64,000 bases of DNA from Desulfosarcina ovata subsp. ovata (GCF_009689005.1 NZ_AP021879.1:1116001-1180000), one strand, 5' to 3'; shown: positions 8,357-17,022, counted from the stretch's first letter. Numbers and translations: made by a program. Notes: generated by a model from the sequence alone, not told the origin.

Positions 8357-9067
8357 TTACCTCAGGTTTAGCTGATCTAACAGCCGTTTCCGCTCTCCCG
8401 GGTCCAGGTGCCGCCAGGCACCCCGCTTGAGTCCGCCCAGTTTCAGGGCCGCCACCCGGATCCGGTGAAGGCGCACGACCCGGTTGCCAAGCGTTTGTAC
8501 CATGCGACGGATCTGGCGGTTCCTTCCCTCCATCAGAACGATACGGAACCGTTTGGCGGACAGACGCCGCACCCGGGCCGGCCGCGTCACCCTCGCGCCA
8601 AGCAAAACGCCCTCCGCCATGGACCGCAGGGCATCGTCGCCAATGGGCCGCTGCACCGTCACATCGTACTCTTTTTCGTGATCGAAGGAGGGATGCGAGA
8701 GGCGGTGATGAATCCGCCCGTCGTTGGTCAACAGCAGCAGGCCCGTGGACCCCTTGTCCAGACGGCCAACCGGGAACAGGCGGTCCGGAAGGTCCACCAG
8801 GTCCGTAACCACCGGTTCGCCCCGGTGTTTGCAGCTGGTCACCACCCCTTGGGGCTTGTTGAGCATCACATAGATGTGCCGCTGCGTCCGGGTCACGGCA
8901 GAGCCATCGAGACGCACCACATCGTTGTCCGGATCGATCCGCGTGCCGAGTGTGGTGACCACCTTGCCGTTGACGCTCACCCGTCCGGCAAGGATATGGC
9001 CCTCCCCCTGGCGCCGGGAGCAGGCACCGGCCTCGGAAAGAAATTTCTGCAGCCGCACCCGTGTCAT
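8357..9067 (-). CDS. Pseudouridine synthase of the RsuA/RluB/RluF family
   Basis: A 236-residue protein with an N-terminal S4 RNA-binding domain (RLQKFLSEAGACSRRQGE, residues 5-22, with RVSVNGK following) and a catalytic domain. The catalytic domain carries GRLDKGSTGLLLLTNDG, with the nucleophilic Asp at 104, and EGRNRQIRRM near 180. It converts a uridine in rRNA (or tRNA-Tyr for RluF) to pseudouridine. The GRLDK-S-GL pattern is closer to RluF than to RsuA or RluB, but the target base cannot be known from sequence alone. The gene lies between argJ (22 bases upstream) and the radical SAM gene. Confidence 0.88.
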   Translation of the reverse strand: MTRVRLQKFLSEAGACSRRQGEGHILAGRVSVNGKVVTTLGTRIDPDNDVVRLDGSAVTRTQRHIYVMLNKPQGVVTSCKHRGEPVVTDLVDLPDRLFPVGRLDKGSTGLLLLTNDGRIHHRLSHPSFDHEKEYDVTVQRPIGDDALRSMAEGVLLGARVTRPARVRRLSAKRFRIVLMEGRNRQIRRMVQTLGNRVVRLHRIRVAALKLGGLKRGAWRHLDPGERKRLLDQLNLR

Positions 9068-9089
9068 GATAATGGGTTCCCATGTCCCT

Positions 9090-10274
9090 TCAGGAGCGGT
9101 AGTCAGCGTTGATCTTCACGTAATCCAGGGAGAAGTCGCAGGTCAGCATGCCGGCCGTCCCCTCCCCCAGGTTGAGATCGAGGGTCACGGAAAATTCCGG
9201 CTGTTTGAGCACGGCGGTGGCCTTTGCCTCGGCCTCGTCGCCACATCCCGTGCCGCCTTTGGTCATCTGAACGTCATCAAAATAGAGATCCAGGCGATCC
9301 GGATCCAGTTCCACGCCGGCACGCCCGGCGGCGGCGAAAATCCGCCCCCAGTTGGCGTCCTGGCCGAAAAATGCGGTTTTCACCAACGGAGAATGAGATA
9401 TCGTATCAGCAATGCGCCAGGCATCATCGTTTGAACGGGCTCCGCGCACGGTGAGATCCACCACCTTGGTGACCCCCTCGCCGTCCCGGACCATCTGACG
9501 GGCGAGATCCATCAACAGATCGTCCAGCTGCTGCTGAAAGCTCGCCTTTGCCTCGATCGTGTCAATTTTAACGTCTGATGCGCCGTTGGCCATCAAAATC
9601 ACCGTATCGTTGGTACTGGTGTCTCCATCGATGGTGATGCGGTTGAAGGAAAGATCCACGGATCGTTTCAGAGCGGCCTGCAGGTCATCAAGGGCCACGT
9701 CGGCATCGGTACAGGCGAAGCAGAGCATGGTGGCCATGTCCGGCCGGATCATGCCGGCGCCCTTGGCCACGGCAACGATCCGGTACGGCGCGCCATTCAC
9801 GACCGCTTCACGGACACCCGCTTTTGGACGCGTATCCGTGGTCATGATCGCACGGGCCAGATCCAAAATGCCGTCTTCATCCAGCGCACCGACCAGCACG
9901 GGCACGGCCGCAGCCACCTTCTGGTTGGGAAACGGCGCGCCGATCACCCCGGTGGAGGCGGCCAGCACCTGCTCGTCAGGCACGTTCAACGCGTGGGCAG
10001 CGGCAGCGGTCATGGCAATGGCCGCCGCCATTCCCTCGGAACCGTTGGCGCAGTTGGCATTGCCGGCATTGGCGATAACCGCCCGGGCCATGCCGGTCTT
10101 GACCCGCTCCCGATTCAACTTTACGGGTGCGGCCAGAATCCGGTTTTTGGTAAAGACCGCCGCCACCCGGGCCGGTCGGTCGGAAACCAGAAGGCCCAGA
10201 TCGAGATCGCCGTTCTTCTTGATACCGGCGGCAACACCACCGGCCCGAAAACCTTTACACTTCAATGGGACCAT
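9090..10274 (-). CDS. argJ: Bifunctional ornithine acetyltransferase / N-acetylglutamate synthase ArgJ
   Basis: A 394-residue ArgJ. The start contains KCKGFRAGGVAAGIKKNGD, followed by VFTKNRILAAPVK and NAGNANCANG. The autocleavage and nucleophile motif is ASTGVIGAPFP, with Thr108 as the expected nucleophile created by self-cleavage. KGAGMIRPDMATML and the C-terminal DANWGRI and TCDFSLDYVKINADYRS match the beta chain. It transfers acetyl from N-acetylornithine to glutamate in cyclic arginine biosynthesis and may also use acetyl-CoA. It is the first gene of a leftward group with rluF and a radical SAM gene. Upstream lies a 230-base divergent region shared with the candidate selenoprotein. Confidence 0.93.
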   Translation of the reverse strand: MVPLKCKGFRAGGVAAGIKKNGDLDLGLLVSDRPARVAAVFTKNRILAAPVKLNRERVKTGMARAVIANAGNANCANGSEGMAAAIAMTAAAAHALNVPDEQVLAASTGVIGAPFPNQKVAAAVPVLVGALDEDGILDLARAIMTTDTRPKAGVREAVVNGAPYRIVAVAKGAGMIRPDMATMLCFACTDADVALDDLQAALKRSVDLSFNRITIDGDTSTNDTVILMANGASDVKIDTIEAKASFQQQLDDLLMDLARQMVRDGEGVTKVVDLTVRGARSNDDAWRIADTISHSPLVKTAFFGQDANWGRIFAAAGRAGVELDPDRLDLYFDDVQMTKGGTGCGDEAEAKATAVLKQPEFSVTLDLNLGEGTAGMLTCDFSLDYVKINADYRS

Positions 10275-10504
10275 CCCCCCATCCTCTATCTGTTTAGCGT
10301 TAATCCGATTGTTGCGGGTTGTTCGTTCCGGTGGGTACCGGTAGCATCTTCATGGCCCAATTGCCCGCCGTTGTCAATCGGGGAAACGCGCCTCTTGACT
10401 TGCAAACCGCCGCCAGATGGCATAAAACGCCTTTGCTTTCAAGTTCATACCGGCCAGGTGACGGGACGACTCGCCTCCCTGCCCCAATCAACGGAAAGAA
10501 TGGC

Positions 10505-10687
10505 ATGCCCCAGGACAACCCCATATGTGAACACTGCCATCACCCCCTGCAGCTGAAACGGACATGACAGTCGGTATCGTTTCGCTGCACGGGTTGCGGC
10601 GCCGAATATCCCCTGGCCCAATTCATCCACCTGATGGATGAAGCCATGGAACGGGAACTGGCCAGTTTCCGCTGTGACAGGATTTAG
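10505..10687 (+). CDS. Dual-CXXC small protein with in-frame TGA, candidate selenoprotein
   Basis: ATG at 10505 opens a frame with CEHC at residues 8-11, then an in-frame TGA at 10565-10567 (position 21). The same frame then continues for 39 codons with CTGCGAEYPL and a CDRI end, to a TAG at 10685. Read through, it is a 60-residue zinc-ribbon-like protein with two CXXC pairs. I recall a family named dual CXXC motif small (seleno)protein from such bacteria, with this layout and a Cys or Sec between the pairs. A hairpin follows the TGA: CGCTGC (10583-10588), loop ACGGGTT, GCGGCG (10596-10601), extended below by GGTATCG/CGAATATCC with bulges. This resembles a bacterial SECIS. The alternative is a nonsense mutation. 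The AEC transporter starts 6 bases downstream. Confidence 0.65.
10568..10611 (+). promoter_or_regulatory. Putative SECIS-like hairpin after the in-frame TGA
   Basis: Immediately 3' of the TGA at 10565. The upper stem is 6 bp (one G-U pair) at 10583-10588 with 10596-10601. The 7-base loop ACGGGTT can close an A-U pair, leaving CGGGT with G as its second base, as in bacterial SECIS loops. The lower stem is 10573-10579 with 10603-10611, with two bulged bases. The apical loop begins 21 bases after the TGA, inside the usual distance. Confidence 0.5.
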
Positions 10688-10693
10688 CCACGC

Positions 10694-11617
10694 ATGATCA
10701 TCCTCAACAACATTTTTCCGGTCTTTGCCCTCATCGGTCTCGGTGCCGCACTCCGGCACATGCATCTGACCGGCGAAAAATTCCTGAAAACATCCGATCG
10801 GCTGGTTTACTATATTTTCTTTCCCATGTTGCTTTTCTGGAAGATCGGCGGCTCGCCCTCCGTGGACCGGGGGGCGGTCGACCTGATCACCGCTGCCATT
10901 GCTGCGGTTGCCACGGTTTACCTGATCAGTGCCATCTGCCTGAAACTGTTCCGCGTATCCCGTTTTGCCGCGGGCTCCTTTTCACAGAGCTGTTACCGTT
11001 TCAACACCTATGTCGGCATGGCCGTGATCATGAATGTGCTGGGCGAAACCGGGGTATCGCGTTTCGGAATTCTCATCGGATTCATTATCCCTTTCATCAA
11101 TGTACTGGCCGTCTCCACCCTGATCTGGTTCGCCGGACGGGCCATTACCATTCGCGAGCGGCTGCGCATCACCCTGCGCGCCCTGGTTTCGAATCCGCTG
11201 ATCATCGGTTGCCTGGCCGGCATGGCCTACGCCCGGTTCATCGGGGTGCTTCCGGTTTTCCTGAACAACACCCTGCGCCTGGCCGCCATGGTGACCCTGC
11301 CCCTGGCGCTTCTCTCCATCGGCGGCACCCTGACCTTGAAAAACATCAGAGAGCATTTCAATCCGGCGCTTCTGGGTTGCACGATCAAACTCGCAATCCT
11401 GCCGTGGGTGGGCTATGCGTTCCTGACGGCAGTCAGCGCTTCCCCGCTCTCCGTTCAGGTGGGCATGCTCTTTTTCTCTCTCCCCACTTCTCCAGCCATC
11501 GTTGTGCTCTCTTCCCAGCTGAACAGCGACACGCAATTCGCCTCTACCGCCATCGTTCTCTCCACGCTGCTCTCCTTCTTCTCCATGAGCGCCGTGCTCC
11601 TGATATTCCTGCATTGA
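10694..11617 (+). CDS. AEC family transporter (auxin efflux carrier type)
   Basis: A 307-residue, almost entirely hydrophobic protein with about ten membrane helices in two five-helix halves. It starts MIILNNIFPVFALIGLGA. Conserved pieces include LVYYIFFPMLLFWKI in helix 2, RFNTYVG in the first half, and in the second half SNPLIIGCLAG and LALLSIGGTL. These fit bacterial AEC carriers, which move small organic anions such as malate or malonate across the inner membrane; the substrate here is unknown. It lies between the candidate selenoprotein (6 bases) and truA, probably in one transcript. Confidence 0.88.
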   Translation: MIILNNIFPVFALIGLGAALRHMHLTGEKFLKTSDRLVYYIFFPMLLFWKIGGSPSVDRGAVDLITAAIAAVATVYLISAICLKLFRVSRFAAGSFSQSCYRFNTYVGMAVIMNVLGETGVSRFGILIGFIIPFINVLAVSTLIWFAGRAITIRERLRITLRALVSNPLIIGCLAGMAYARFIGVLPVFLNNTLRLAAMVTLPLALLSIGGTLTLKNIREHFNPALLGCTIKLAILPWVGYAFLTAVSASPLSVQVGMLFFSLPTSPAIVVLSSQLNSDTQFASTAIVLSTLLSFFSMSAVLLIFLH

Positions 11618-11627
11618 GGAGATGCGC

Positions 11628-12383
11628 ATGTCCCCAAAAGGTGGCCAACGGACATTCAGACTGACCATCGAATACGATGGTTCAGACTTTCACGGTTGGC
11701 AGCGGCAAAAAAACGACCGTACCGTTCAAGAGACCCTTGAATCGGCGCTCGGCATTATGACCCGCGAGAAGATCGTCGTCATCGGATCGGGACGCACCGA
11801 CGCCGGTGTTCATGCCTGCGGCCAAGTGGCCAGCTTCAAAACCACATCGAGCCTGAATGCCGGAACCTTTTTTAAAGGTCTCAACAGCCTGCTACCCGAT
11901 GATGTGGTCATCCTCGCCTGCGATCCAATGCCGCTGGATTTTCATGCACGCTTCGACGTCACGCGCAAACACTATCGTTACTACATCCTTAATCGCCCCC
12001 TGGCGCTGGCCATCGGGCGGCAGTTTGTCTGGCACATCCGCAAAAGGCTGGACATTGCCGCCATGCAACAGGCCGCAGCGGTTTTTCCGGGTACCCACGA
12101 TTTCAAGGCCTTCGAAGGAAGCGGCAGTCCCAGGGCGCACACCGTTCGCACCGTTACCCGGGCGGAGCTTACGTCCACCGGAGAGGGCGATCTGCGTTTC
12201 GATATCGAAGCCAATGGTTTTCTGCGTTTTATGGTGAGAAACATTGTCGGCACATTGGTCGAAGTCGGTCTGGGGAAAATTGCGCCGGCACAGGTGGAAA
12301 GGATCCTCGCATCAAAGGACCGGTCCCGGGCCGGTGCCACGGCACCGCCCCAAGGCCTGTTTTTAATGCAAGTCATCTACTGA
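11628..12383 (+). CDS. truA: tRNA pseudouridine(38-40) synthase TruA
   Basis: A 251-residue TruA from the ATG at 11628, which has GAGGAG at good spacing; an ATG six bases earlier is too close to that ribosome site. It begins with RLTIEYDGSDFHGWQRQ. The catalytic loop is GSGRTDAGVHACGQV with Asp58, followed by RKHYRYYILN, FEGSG and GFLRFMVRNIVGTL at the C-terminus. It modifies uridines 38-40 in tRNA anticodon arms. It follows the AEC transporter by about 10 bases and ends tail to tail with the ClC channel gene. All core motifs are intact. Confidence 0.94.
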   Translation: MSPKGGQRTFRLTIEYDGSDFHGWQRQKNDRTVQETLESALGIMTREKIVVIGSGRTDAGVHACGQVASFKTTSSLNAGTFFKGLNSLLPDDVVILACDPMPLDFHARFDVTRKHYRYYILNRPLALAIGRQFVWHIRKRLDIAAMQQAAAVFPGTHDFKAFEGSGSPRAHTVRTVTRAELTSTGEGDLRFDIEANGFLRFMVRNIVGTLVEVGLGKIAPAQVERILASKDRSRAGATAPPQGLFLMQVIY

Positions 12384-12408
12384 TGAACGTGAAAAATGGG
12401 TCCGGAAC

Positions 12409-14250
12409 CTATTGCGCCAGCCGCGCCCGGCGCCGGGATTTCATCTCTTCCACCTTTTGATTGTAAAAGGCGATCACCTCGCGCCGGTTGAGCATTCCCA
12501 AGAGGATGCCATGATCGTCGGCACGGACCACCGGCAGACTGTCGATATTGCGGGTGGTGAATTTTTTAAGGACGGCATTGAGATCTTCTTCCGGAGTGGT
12601 GACGATGATCTCCGACGTCCCCACATCCTTCATCACCACCAGGCGTTCGATTTCCGGTGCGAAAAGAACGCCGCGGATATCATTTACCGAAAAGATTCCC
12701 ACCAGCCGCTGATCGCCATCCACCACCGGAAAATAGTGCTGCTTGGTTTCGGAGAAATAGCGTTTGAATTCCATGAACGGCATTTCCTGGGGAATCAGGG
12801 TTACTTTCTGAACCAGCGGCATCAGATCTTCAACCGGAATGGCCTGCAAAATATCCACAAAAAAATCACCGGCGTGGGCCGGCGAGTCCACCTTGCTCTG
12901 GACCTGGCAGTTGAAAATGGTCCACCGTCGCGAAGCCGTGTAGGCAACGGAACAGACCAGCAGGCTGGGCAGCAGCAGGTGGTAGGAATTGGTCATTTCG
13001 CTCACAAAAATGATCGTTGAAATGGGAGTGTTGGAAACGGCCGTGAAAAATCCGGCCATGCCCACCACCACGAAGGCCCCGGGCTGGGTCACCACGGTGG
13101 GCATGATAGCATGAAAAATCTGTCCCACGACCCCCCCCATGGCACCACCGACCACGATGGATGGCCCAAAGACCCCGCCGCTGCCCCCCGAACCGATGGA
13201 AAACGAAGTGGTCAGCACCTTGCCCAGGGCCAGGCTGAGCAGAAAGGGGATGGTCAACTCGTTGTTGATGGCCATCTGAGCAAAACCGTATCCAAAAGCC
13301 AGGGTGTGGGGCAGAAAAAAACCGACAATACCGGTAAGCAGGCCCCCAATGGCCGGCTTGATGTGGTTGGGAATCTTGCGGATGGATTCGAAAACGTGAA
13401 TCGTGCCGTAAAATGCCTTGATGTAGAACACGCCGGTGCCCACCAGCACCAGCGCCAGGACCAGGTAGGGCCCCAGTTCCATCGGATTACGGAATTTGAA
13501 CGGCGGTGAATCGAACAGGGATCCCCAGCCGAACACCAGGCAAAAGACGCAGTAGGCCACCACCGATGAGATCCCAGCGGGGATAATCACTTCCGACTCG
13601 AAGTCAGGATCCCGGTAGAGCACCTCGGCGGCGAACAGCGCTCCGGCCAGGGGCGCCCGGAAAATGCTGCCCACACCGGCCCCGATTCCGGCAGCCATCA
13701 TGATGCGCCGCTCACGGTCGGAAAGCTTCAAGGTGGTTGCCAGAAAAGAGCCGAACCCCGCACCGATCTGAGCGATGGGCCCCTCCCGGCCGCCGGACCC
13801 GCCTGTGGTCAGGGTAATGGCAGAGGCGATGGTTTTGATGATCGGCACGCGGTTGCGGATAAAGCCGCCTTTGTGGTGATAGGCCCGAATGGCCGCATCG
13901 GTTCCGTGCCCCTCGGCCTCGGGAGCGAAGGTGTAAACCAACCAACCGCTGAAGATTCCGCCGATGGCGGGCAGAAAAAGCAGCATCCAGCGGTTGAACG
14001 GTGTTGCGGTGAGGGGTAACAGGTGATGTTCACCGGCAGGTGGCGGCGGCCGATAGCCGGCCGCCATATCCAGAAAATAATGGATCCCGATCTGGCACAG
14101 ATAGTGAAAGGCGACCGATCCGAGTCCGGCAATCAAACCGATCGCGATGAAATAAACCGACCAACGGGTCGCCTGGGCAACCCTCAAATGCGATAGTTTC
14201 GCCTTGATGCGACCGGCCGTTCCCTTTTTCTGGTCTGTTGGGCCCATCAT
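12409..14250 (-). CDS. ClC-type chloride channel/transporter with two CBS domains
   Basis: A 613-residue membrane protein. The first about 440 residues hold ClC helices with the selectivity motifs GSGGREGPIAQIGAGFGS (gating Glu in GREGP) and GSGGSGGVFGPS, plus GIGAGVGSIFRAPL. The cytosolic C-terminus has two CBS domains (about 470-590; VEDLMPLVQKV at the start, SLPVVRAD in the second) that usually bind adenosine nucleotides. Family members are chloride channels or Cl-/H+ antiporters. I did not locate a clear external gating glutamate equivalent, so channel versus antiporter is open. Its ATG follows the TAG stop of the aminotransferase gene directly, suggesting coupled translation. Confidence 0.9.
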   Translation of the reverse strand: MMGPTDQKKGTAGRIKAKLSHLRVAQATRWSVYFIAIGLIAGLGSVAFHYLCQIGIHYFLDMAAGYRPPPPAGEHHLLPLTATPFNRWMLLFLPAIGGIFSGWLVYTFAPEAEGHGTDAAIRAYHHKGGFIRNRVPIIKTIASAITLTTGGSGGREGPIAQIGAGFGSFLATTLKLSDRERRIMMAAGIGAGVGSIFRAPLAGALFAAEVLYRDPDFESEVIIPAGISSVVAYCVFCLVFGWGSLFDSPPFKFRNPMELGPYLVLALVLVGTGVFYIKAFYGTIHVFESIRKIPNHIKPAIGGLLTGIVGFFLPHTLAFGYGFAQMAINNELTIPFLLSLALGKVLTTSFSIGSGGSGGVFGPSIVVGGAMGGVVGQIFHAIMPTVVTQPGAFVVVGMAGFFTAVSNTPISTIIFVSEMTNSYHLLLPSLLVCSVAYTASRRWTIFNCQVQSKVDSPAHAGDFFVDILQAIPVEDLMPLVQKVTLIPQEMPFMEFKRYFSETKQHYFPVVDGDQRLVGIFSVNDIRGVLFAPEIERLVVMKDVGTSEIIVTTPEEDLNAVLKKFTTRNIDSLPVVRADDHGILLGMLNRREVIAFYNQKVEEMKSRRRARLAQ

Positions 14251-15567
14251 CTACTGGCTGTTTTCCAGTTCTTTGATCCCCTGATAAATCGTATCGAACA
14301 GTTTTTCGACATCCGCCGCCTCCATGCAAGAAAAGGCGATCCGCAAATTGGCACGCCCCAGGGATATCAATCCGACCCCATAGCGATCGAGCAGATGGAC
14401 CCGAAGCGTTTCCGCATCCACGGTTTTCAGCCGGATACACATGAAGTAGCCTGAATTAAACGGATAGACATCCCAGGCCGCGGCGTACTTCGGATCCTTG
14501 GAGACGGTTTTGACCCGCCTGGCCCGGTCCATGAGGATGTTGAACTTTTCCTGCCGCTCATCCCGGTTTTTCTCATCCTGCATGGAGTTGAGCAAAATGG
14601 TCTGGCTCAGATGGGACGCATTGGAAATGGTCCCCCGGATACACCCGGCCGTTTTCCGTTCCAGCGCATCGAAAAGCGCCGCGGGATCGCCGGCAAACGT
14701 TCCACCGTAAGTGATGAATCCGACGCGCAGGCCCCATACATAATTTTCCTTGGTGGCACCATCCAGCTTGACGGCCAGGATGCCGGGATGCGCGCCACAC
14801 AGGCGTGCAAAGATCGACTCCTTGATGGTTTCGGGCTCATAAAAAAGGCCGAAGTAGGCATCGTCGGTAACCGCCACAATAAAGGTTCCCGATGCCGCAA
14901 CGTCTTTCAGAATATTGACAACGCCGTCGGCTTCCGTCTCGCTGAGCGTATATCCGGTCGGGTTGTGGGGAAAATTGAGAACCACGGTAATCTTCCGGTT
15001 GTCAGCCGCCTCTTGGCGCACCGCCTGTTCGAAGGCGGCCAGATTGAATCGCCCCCCGTCGGTAAACAGTTCGTAATGACGGATGCGGGCACCCCTCCGA
15101 ACGGAAAAGATCATGCTGTAATTGCCCCACATCATCTCGGGCAGAATAATTACATCGTCGGCATTGGTCCAGACATCGGCAAAGGTGGCGATGCCGTGGG
15201 TAATTCCGCAAGTCACCACCGGCAGGCTCACCGGTTTTCCAGCCAGGGATGAATTTTTTTCAACCATCTCTTCACGCCACGCATTTCTAAGAGCCGCAAC
15301 TCCGAAGGAAGAGGCATAGGTCAGGGACTGGCTGGGCCGGATGGTAGGAATGGAAGCCATGACGCTGTCGAAGCGCATGGTCCGACCGCCCTCTTTGGCG
15401 ATACCGATGGTAGCGTTGATGGTGTACGCTTTTTCCTTGGCTTCAGCACTCTGGCTGAGGATGCCTTTAGGGAAAAAGAGTCTTTTCCCCACGTCGGAAA
15501 GCATATCGTAAACATGGGGGGCGGCAGCTTTGATGGTCTGATTGAGTTGCTCAGCGAGAGGATTCAT
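14251..15567 (-). CDS. PLP-dependent aminotransferase, class I/II fold
   Basis: A 438-residue fold-type I PLP enzyme. Visible elements are TCGITHGIATFADVW near 130, LNFPHNPTGYTLS around 205, and VTDDAYFGLFYEPE at about 245 with the PLP-ring Asp and Tyr. The Schiff-base lysine segment is KLDGATKENYVWGLRVGF, around 285. FNSGYFMCIRL and RANLRIAFS, near the C-terminus, carry the substrate-carboxylate Arg. The DGATKE version of the lysine motif differs from classic AspC/TyrB; substrate unknown, probably an alpha-amino acid. It is directly followed by the ClC gene with no spacer, and a candidate promoter lies 50-75 bases upstream. Confidence 0.85.
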   Translation of the reverse strand: MNPLAEQLNQTIKAAAPHVYDMLSDVGKRLFFPKGILSQSAEAKEKAYTINATIGIAKEGGRTMRFDSVMASIPTIRPSQSLTYASSFGVAALRNAWREEMVEKNSSLAGKPVSLPVVTCGITHGIATFADVWTNADDVIILPEMMWGNYSMIFSVRRGARIRHYELFTDGGRFNLAAFEQAVRQEAADNRKITVVLNFPHNPTGYTLSETEADGVVNILKDVAASGTFIVAVTDDAYFGLFYEPETIKESIFARLCGAHPGILAVKLDGATKENYVWGLRVGFITYGGTFAGDPAALFDALERKTAGCIRGTISNASHLSQTILLNSMQDEKNRDERQEKFNILMDRARRVKTVSKDPKYAAAWDVYPFNSGYFMCIRLKTVDAETLRVHLLDRYGVGLISLGRANLRIAFSCMEAADVEKLFDTIYQGIKELENSQ

Positions 15568-15614
15568 GGGCTCCTGTCCTCATAAAATAAACCTTTTAGA
15601 AATAATAAGCTGGC

Positions 15615-15644
15615 TATTTACTTGTTGTCGAGGATAAAAGTCAA
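15615..15644 (-). promoter_or_regulatory. Candidate sigma-70 promoter for the aminotransferase gene
   Basis: Read leftward: TTGACT (15644-15639), an 18-base spacer, TAAATA (15620-15615), about 47 bases before the start codon. The -35 is good and the -10 fair. Confidence 0.45.
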
Positions 15645-15725
15645 GGGAAAAGCACTATAAAAATCAGCAAGATGCATGTTTCCGTGATGCTTTTCAAATC
15701 CGCACCGAAACGATGCGCCAGCGTA

Positions 15726-15763
15726 AAAACCCCGCATCATCCATCAAGATGGCGGGGTTAAAA
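15726..15763 (-). terminator. Intrinsic terminator downstream of the PxxKW gene
   Basis: AACCCCGC and GCGGGGTT arms around a loop containing ATCATCCATCAAGATG. Read leftward the hairpin is followed by a run of T. It lies about 30 bases past the stop of the leftward PxxKW gene. Confidence 0.75.
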
Positions 15764-15789
15764 AAAACTTGTCGTACGGCCAGAGAAAC

Positions 15790-16068
15790 CTATTTTCGGG
15801 AACGCTTGGAGGCCTTCAACGGGTTGATCTTCTGCGCCGTTTCTGACATGCTCGTGGAAACATGGGTCGCCAAATTACAATTTCCGTTCTTCCACTTGAT
15901 CGTCGGTTCGGGACAGGCTGAGCAGTACCAGCCAGAAGCGATCTCCAGTGTTCGGTTACACCCCTTGCACTGTTCGACGATCTCATAGCAAACGCCGCCT
16001 TTATATCCGCAACCCTTGGCTGTCATGAAGCCACATTCCATGCCTTTACGAATGGTTGTGCATTTCAT
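15790..16068 (-). CDS. PxxKW family cysteine-rich protein
   Basis: A 92-residue protein from the ATG at 16068, which has GGGAGGT eight bases upstream. It has nine cysteines (3, 12, 20, 27, 34, 37, 49, 52, 64), including CKGC and CSAC pairs. The signature PTIKW at 55-59 is followed by KNGNCNLATHV. This matches what I recall as the PxxKW family, small cysteine-rich proteins of sulfate reducers and relatives with unknown role. The cysteine pattern suggests zinc or iron-sulfur binding. The C-terminal tail is basic (LKASKRSRK). It is a single-gene unit with terminators on both sides. Confidence 0.8.
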   Translation of the reverse strand: MKCTTIRKGMECGFMTAKGCGYKGGVCYEIVEQCKGCNRTLEIASGWYCSACPEPTIKWKNGNCNLATHVSTSMSETAQKINPLKASKRSRK

Positions 16069-16101
16069 CGTTAACACCTCCCAAATATGATCTAAGCAAA
16101 C

Positions 16102-16144
16102 AAAAAGGCCAAAGACAACGGATCCTTCGGCCTTTTAAAAATCC
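16102..16144 (-). terminator. Terminator between MscS and PxxKW genes
   Basis: AAAAAGGCC and GGCCTTTT arms flank a loop containing GGATCC. Both ends carry A/T tracts, so it can work in either direction. It lies about 40 bases past the leftward MscS stop codon. Confidence 0.75.
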
Positions 16145-16185
16145 AGAGATTTATAGTAACGCCAATTAAAATTGTCAAGCATTTT

Positions 16186-17007
16186 TTAGTCTTCAGCAGA
16201 GGCATGCTGGTACACATGCACATCCCGCTGGGGAAATGGAATGCATACCCCGTTCGCATCAAACGACTTCTTGATTTTCTCGGTCAGGTCAAAATAGACG
16301 CCCCAGTAGTCCGCAACTTTGACCCAGGGACGAACCACAAAATTGACGCTGCTGTCAGCCAATTCGGAAACGGCAATCTGGGTTTCGGGATCCTTCAGGA
16401 TGCGGCTGTCCTGGGCCACCGCATCAGCGATCAGGGAGCGTGCCTTGTCGATATCATCTTCATATCCGATGCCGAAAACCATATCCACCCGCCGGGTGCC
16501 TTTGACGGTCCAGTTAACGATATTATCGTCGGTGAGTTTTGCATTGGGAACAATAACCGTTTTGTTGTCGGCCGTTTTCAGCTGTGTGGTAAAAATCTGA
16601 ATGGCCTCCACCACACCAAACACCCCGGCGCCTTCAATGAGGTCACCCACCTTGAACGGCCTGAAAATAATCAGCAGAAAGCCGGCCGCGAAGTTGGAGA
16701 GGGAACCTTGCAAAGCCAGGCCAATGGCCAGACCGGCGGCACCGAGAATGGCAATGAAGGAGGTGGTCTGAATCCCCAGTTGCCCCAAAGCGGCAATAAC
16801 AATAAATGCCAGCAGGCCGATATAAGCCAGGTTGGCGGTAAAGGAAACCAACGTGGAGTCGACCTTGCTCCTGGTCATGATCCGTTCGATCAGTTTCCGC
16901 ACACCCTTGGCCACCCAGCGCCCGATAATAAAAATGGCCAGTGCGGCAATCACCTTCAAACCATAAACCGTCAGTAACTGGTAAATTTTGTCAATAATCG
17001 CTTCCAT
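16186..17007 (-). CDS. Small-conductance mechanosensitive channel, MscS family
   Basis: A 273-residue protein with three membrane helices in the first about 130 residues. The pore-lining third helix is AILGAAGLAIGLALQGSLSNFAAG (split: AILGAAGLAIGLALQ, GSLSNFAAGFLL), followed by RPFKVGDLIEG, the hallmark of MscS. The soluble beta and alpha/beta vestibule domain contains VPNAKLTDDNIVNWT. It opens under hypo-osmotic shock to release solutes. The length is close to the E. coli MscS minimum. It sits 15 bases after the DUF2959 gene, so an envelope-stress grouping with that lipoprotein and the OmpA-type lipoprotein is plausible. Confidence 0.92.
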   Translation of the reverse strand: MEAIIDKIYQLLTVYGLKVIAALAIFIIGRWVAKGVRKLIERIMTRSKVDSTLVSFTANLAYIGLLAFIVIAALGQLGIQTTSFIAILGAAGLAIGLALQGSLSNFAAGFLLIIFRPFKVGDLIEGAGVFGVVEAIQIFTTQLKTADNKTVIVPNAKLTDDNIVNWTVKGTRRVDMVFGIGYEDDIDKARSLIADAVAQDSRILKDPETQIAVSELADSSVNFVVRPWVKVADYWGVYFDLTEKIKKSFDANGVCIPFPQRDVHVYQHASAED

Positions 17008-17022
17008 TTTCTGATCCCTTTA

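Noticed and set aside
8241..9083. A leftward frame overlapping the pseudouridine synthase
   Set aside because: It is in a different frame from the well-conserved S4/catalytic domains and has a low-complexity Gly/Pro/Arg composition.
10565..10567. TGA as a simple stop codon ending a 20-codon gene
   Set aside because: The frame stays protein-like for 39 more codons, with a matching CXXC pair and an adjacent hairpin, so recoding is more likely; kept as a candidate, not as proof.
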